Assembly (NCBI GenBank): GCA_013398955.1
Contig: VWPU01008554.1
Location: 939 to 64,938, forward strand
Source of the DNA: Callaeas wilsoni
Lineage: Eukaryota; Chordata; Aves; Passeriformes; Callaeidae
DNA length: 64,000 nt
Direction of reading: 5' to 3'
Position numbers and translations under genes: made by a program. The notes under the pieces were generated by a model, which was not told where the DNA came from, made no database searches, and saw only the letters and a list, made by a program, of their open reading frames with translations. Below, piece after piece: positions 62,005 to 64,000 of the stretch (position 1 is its first letter; every line of letters starts with the position of its first letter).

Positions 62005-63081
62005 CCCTTGGAGCACCGGCCGAGAGCCACCTCTGCTCACTTCATTTCTGGCCGCGCGTGGGCTATCCAAAAGCCCCAGGCACGCTCGGCTCCGTGCCCT
62101 CCACCGCACGGGCTGGAAGGCTGGCAAGCGAGGCACCGAGGTGCCCCGGGGCGTCCTTCCTTTGTGTGAGACACGCCTGGACCAAGCTGCTGCCATCTCA
62201 GCCCAGCCAGCGTGCCGGCGGCGCATTTAATATTAATATAACAAGCCCGCCAGCCTGCTCTTACACCCTGCATAGGACTAAACCAGCAATGCTGCTGGCT
62301 CCACAGGAGTGATGAATGAACCAACGAAGTATCATAAGATTAAGCTTAAGGTGATCTAGGGCTCACAAGTCAAAATGGCAGCTGAAATAATGCCTAGTGC
62401 CCAAAGTAAATGCACAGCTAATGTAAAATAAGTGTACTTTCAGAGTTAATTAGTGATCAAACATCCTGTAAGCTGACTAGTTAAATATACATAGAGATAA
62501 ATAGATAACTGGAAATTACTCAGTTTATAGCTTTTATCAACAAAAACATGTATGAATTAAGAGGATAATAGCATGCCTCATTCTTGGTCTTGCTCAGCTT
62601 TGGAGAAGCAAGGAACAGGCAACCGAGGAACATCCTGGCAGAACACAGCACATTCATAAGAGTCCAAATGACCTACAGTTTTATGGTGATTTATGCTGCT
62701 TACCACAGGGCAACAGCTTAAATGGAAAGAGTCACTTGGTGCTCTGACAAACAAGCAAGGAAGCAGGTAGTTCTGGTTCTTCAGAAGGGAAGTAAAGACA
62801 GCTAAATATGCAACCCTGCCTCTGTAAGGCTAAATACAAATACGAATTTGAAAGAAATATTTGGGTGCCCTAAGCAGGGAAAACCTGGAGGACATGGACT
62901 AGGCCAGTGCTAAGGCAACTGTGCAATACTCTCATCTTCAAGAGACATTATGGGTATGGCACAGAAATGCTGTATTAGTAAAAAAGCACACCAGTATCAG
63001 GACTGGAAGCACCAGTGCTATGTTAGTGAGATGCACACCTCAGCTATTTGTTAAGAGTTAGGTTTTTCCTTCTGTTTGGCC

Positions 63082-63325
63082 TCAAGTTGTGCCAAGAGAG
63101 GTTTAGATTGGATATCAGGAAAACTTTCTTCCTGGAATGGATTGTCAGGCATTGGAACAGGCTGCCCAGGGAAGTGGTTGAGTCACCAGCCCTGGAGGTA
63201 TTTAAAAGATGTGTAAGTGCAGCACACAGGAACATAGTTTAGTAGTGAGTCTGTCAGTGTTACGTTTATGGTTGGTCTCAATGATCTTAAAGGTATTTTT
63301 CAACCTAAATGATTCCATGAATCTG
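63082..63325 (+). mobile_element. CR1 LINE 3' end, plus orientation
   Basis: Blocks GAGAGGTTTAGATTGGATAT, CAGGAAAACTTTCTTCCTGG, GGCATTGGAACAGGCTGCCC, AGGGAAGTGGTTGAGTCACC, CCTGGAGGTATTTAAAAGAT and TGGTCTCAATGATCTTAAAG mark a CR1 3' end. The copy is 5' truncated. Sequence from 63326 to the window end shows nothing else recognised. Confidence 0.95.
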
Positions 63326-64000
63326 TGTTTGGCACACTGCTGCAGGGCTCTATGGCTTTTAGGTTCCCACGTGATGTTGTATCTTGTGGAAAAAAATCAA
63401 AGAATAGTATTTGTTTGGTAGTCTTGCCCCATGCTTCTGTGCATGGCACATATTCACATTCTCCTTTGGGCAAGATAGTTTATCTTTGGCATACCTAAAT
63501 TTTCAGCCAGAAACACAAACGCCATTTGTTAGCACAAAAACCATTCAGGAAGAACTCCAGGACAGTTATAATAGTTGTTCAAGAGTCTGAAAATCTCTGA
63601 TGAGACCTAAGAGTTCTGAGCAAAGATAAACAAATACCAGAACGCCACATGAGAGAAACAGCAAGCACAGAAACAAAGTTCAAAGACCAGTATAAATAAT
63701 CAGCGGGCATCACCATCATGTTTGCCAGCCAAATTTAAAAAAGCATGAAAACACACAGAATAGTCAACAAGGATTTTGTGCCTTGCTCACATCCGTGGTC
63801 CTGATGGTGCAGCCGTGCAGCATGTGTGAGTGCAAATTCCAATAAAGAATGCAAAAAACAGTAGGAGTTTGTTGATTGGGCTTCCAGACCTGAGGCAACA
63901 TCTAGGAAGCAAACAAACTGAGCACCAACCAATATTTCTGAGGATACACACTGGCAAAATTTCATTACAAGAGACTGAACCAGAGATAGAACTGAACACT

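Larger units (their letters stand above)
61678..62240 (+). mobile_element. ERVK-like LTR (probable solo LTR), boundaries tentative
   Basis: A retroviral LTR core is visible on the plus strand: a GC-rich promoter stretch (CACCCCGCCCCCTTCC), TATAAA at 61935-61940, then AATAAA at 61999-62004, 64 bp later, typical of a short R region. The proposed 5' end is TGTTGTGGTGAAGG at 61678. A perfect 6-bp repeat ACAAGC flanks it (61672-61677 and 62241-62246), the duplication size of ERVK-class integration. Against this, the 3' end then reads AATATA, not CA, and the stretch after the poly(A) signal (about 235 bp, CpG-rich) is long for U5. No retroviral genes are next to it. Confidence 0.55.
45251..64000 (-). 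other. GPR158: Probable upstream GPR158 intron running off the right edge
   Basis: The exon ending at 45250 needs an upstream exon carrying the rest of TM3, and I could not find one in this stretch on the minus strand. I therefore read it as intron, as expected from the very long introns of GPR158 in other vertebrates. It contains CR1 copies, a tRNA-derived SINE and an ERVK-like LTR, annotated separately. Between these (45.3-50.4, 51.1-52.6, 53.9-56.9, 59.4-61.6 and 62.3-63.0 kb) I see only AT-rich unique sequence and open frames without recognisable products. A short exon could have been missed. Confidence 0.6.

Noticed and set aside
1..64000. CRISPR array, operon or other prokaryotic system
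   Set aside because: Direct repeats found are adjacent tandem copies without spacers, and the window is plainly vertebrate intron and intergenic DNA.

Overview
The window is vertebrate nuclear DNA, almost certainly from a bird and probably a songbird. The evidence is the repeat load: several 3' ends of CR1 retrotransposons on both strands, a tRNA-Ile-derived SINE with a CR1-like tail (the kind described as TguSINE1 in zebra finch), two compact retroviral LTRs, and faint old MIR/L2-like relics. The DNA is AT-rich with long introns and sparse coding sequence. There is no bacterial gene, operon or CRISPR array.

One gene is certain: the 3' half of GPR158 (orphan class C receptor, also called mGlyR) on the minus strand. 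Five coding exons are resolved to the base with consistent phase: 45012-45250 (end of TM3, TM4, second extracellular loop, start of TM5), 32684-32822 (TM5-TM6), 29011-29116 (end of TM6, TM7), 26958-27104 (start of the cytoplasmic tail) and 24753-26207 (long tail with two CPWE motifs, stop TAA). Together they give 694 whole residues. The earlier exons (signal peptide, Cache ectodomain, TM1-3) must lie beyond the right edge. One intron has a GC-AG splice site pair.

Layout: 1-20.5 kb is intergenic sequence downstream of the gene, with microsatellites, two CR1 remnants, a 48-bp duplication and one isolated exon-like segment at 12.7 kb. About 20.5-24.75 kb is the likely long 3' UTR, with candidate poly(A) signals at 21002 and 20535. 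24.75-45.25 kb holds the exons and four introns; the largest intron carries a solo LTR with a 5-bp target duplication and a 33-bp minisatellite that repeats a 5' splice-site consensus. 45.25-64 kb is read as further upstream intron, with CR1s, the SINE and an ERVK-like LTR. No other protein-coding gene was recognised. I found no convincing undescribed multi-gene system. The best leads are the splice-site features, apparent avian changes in the GPR158 tail, and the LTRs that could act as antisense promoters or poly(A) sites inside the gene.
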